Below are positions 13,737 through 13,748 of a stretch of DNA of 13,748 nucleotides, piece after piece; within the stretch, counting starts at the first letter, position 1, and every line of letters starts with the position of its first letter. The notes beneath the pieces were generated by a model. The model saw only the letters and a program-made list of their open reading frames with translations. It did not search any database and was not told the DNA's origin. Made by a program: the position numbers and the translations under genes. This DNA is from Clostridiaceae bacterium UBA5444 (GTDB lineage Bacteria; Bacillota; Clostridia; Clostridiales; Oxobacteraceae): NCBI GenBank assembly GCA_002426575.1, contig DIRE01000072.1:1942-15689 (forward strand), given 5' to 3'.

Positions 13737-13748
13737 AAGAAGACAAAA

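Overview
The window is AT-rich (roughly one third G+C), with purine-rich Shine-Dalgarno (SD) sequences before nearly every gene, some GTG/TTG starts, a CIRCE-controlled groESL operon, a SleB-type cortex hydrolase and a ydaO-type c-di-AMP riboswitch. Together these point to a low-GC, anaerobic, probably spore-forming member of the Clostridia. Species cannot be fixed from sequence reading alone. Almost all of it is ordinary chromosome. There is no CRISPR array, insertion sequence, tRNA or rRNA, and no gene-free stretch over 300 bases.

Layout. 1-40 is a C-rich, repeat-like tract cut by the window edge. 86-1390 is a thioredoxin unit: a good sigma-A promoter, a thioredoxin-reductase-like flavoprotein whose NADPH-binding motifs look lost, thioredoxin with a WCMPC active site, then a terminator. 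1490-2428 is a single 8-oxoguanine DNA glycosylase gene with its own terminator. 2538-4238 encodes an unrecognised membrane protein (beta-rich N-terminal half, four membrane segments, soluble tail). It converges on a SleB-family hydrolase (4277-4798, minus strand), the two separated by a long bidirectional terminator. The hydrolase has a c-di-AMP riboswitch as its leader. Divergent from it is a small HTH-plus-ACT protein (UPF0735/PheB family).

5634-7726 is groES-groEL with a sigma-A promoter, a perfect CIRCE operator and a terminator. 7797-10623 is a nickel-pincer-nucleotide (NPN) cofactor operon, larE-larB-larC. LarE activates and sulfurates the precursor, LarB carboxylates and hydrolyses nicotinic acid adenine dinucleotide, and LarC inserts nickel. 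larC is split into two overlapping frames with an A AAA AAG slip site preceded by an internal SD-like AGGAG, so a -1 ribosomal frameshift is predicted to make the full-length protein. No lactate racemase (larA) is present here. 10713-13736 is guaB-guaA, the two-step route from IMP to GMP. The start of guaB is odd: its SD overlaps the only conventional start codon, leaving an in-frame ATT at the right distance.

The points most worth a second look are the LarC frameshift signal, the apparently NADPH-independent thioredoxin reductase paired with WCMPC thioredoxin, the three-cysteine LarE, the possible ATT start of guaB, the c-di-AMP riboswitch placed directly against the hydrolase SD, and the unrecognised membrane protein.
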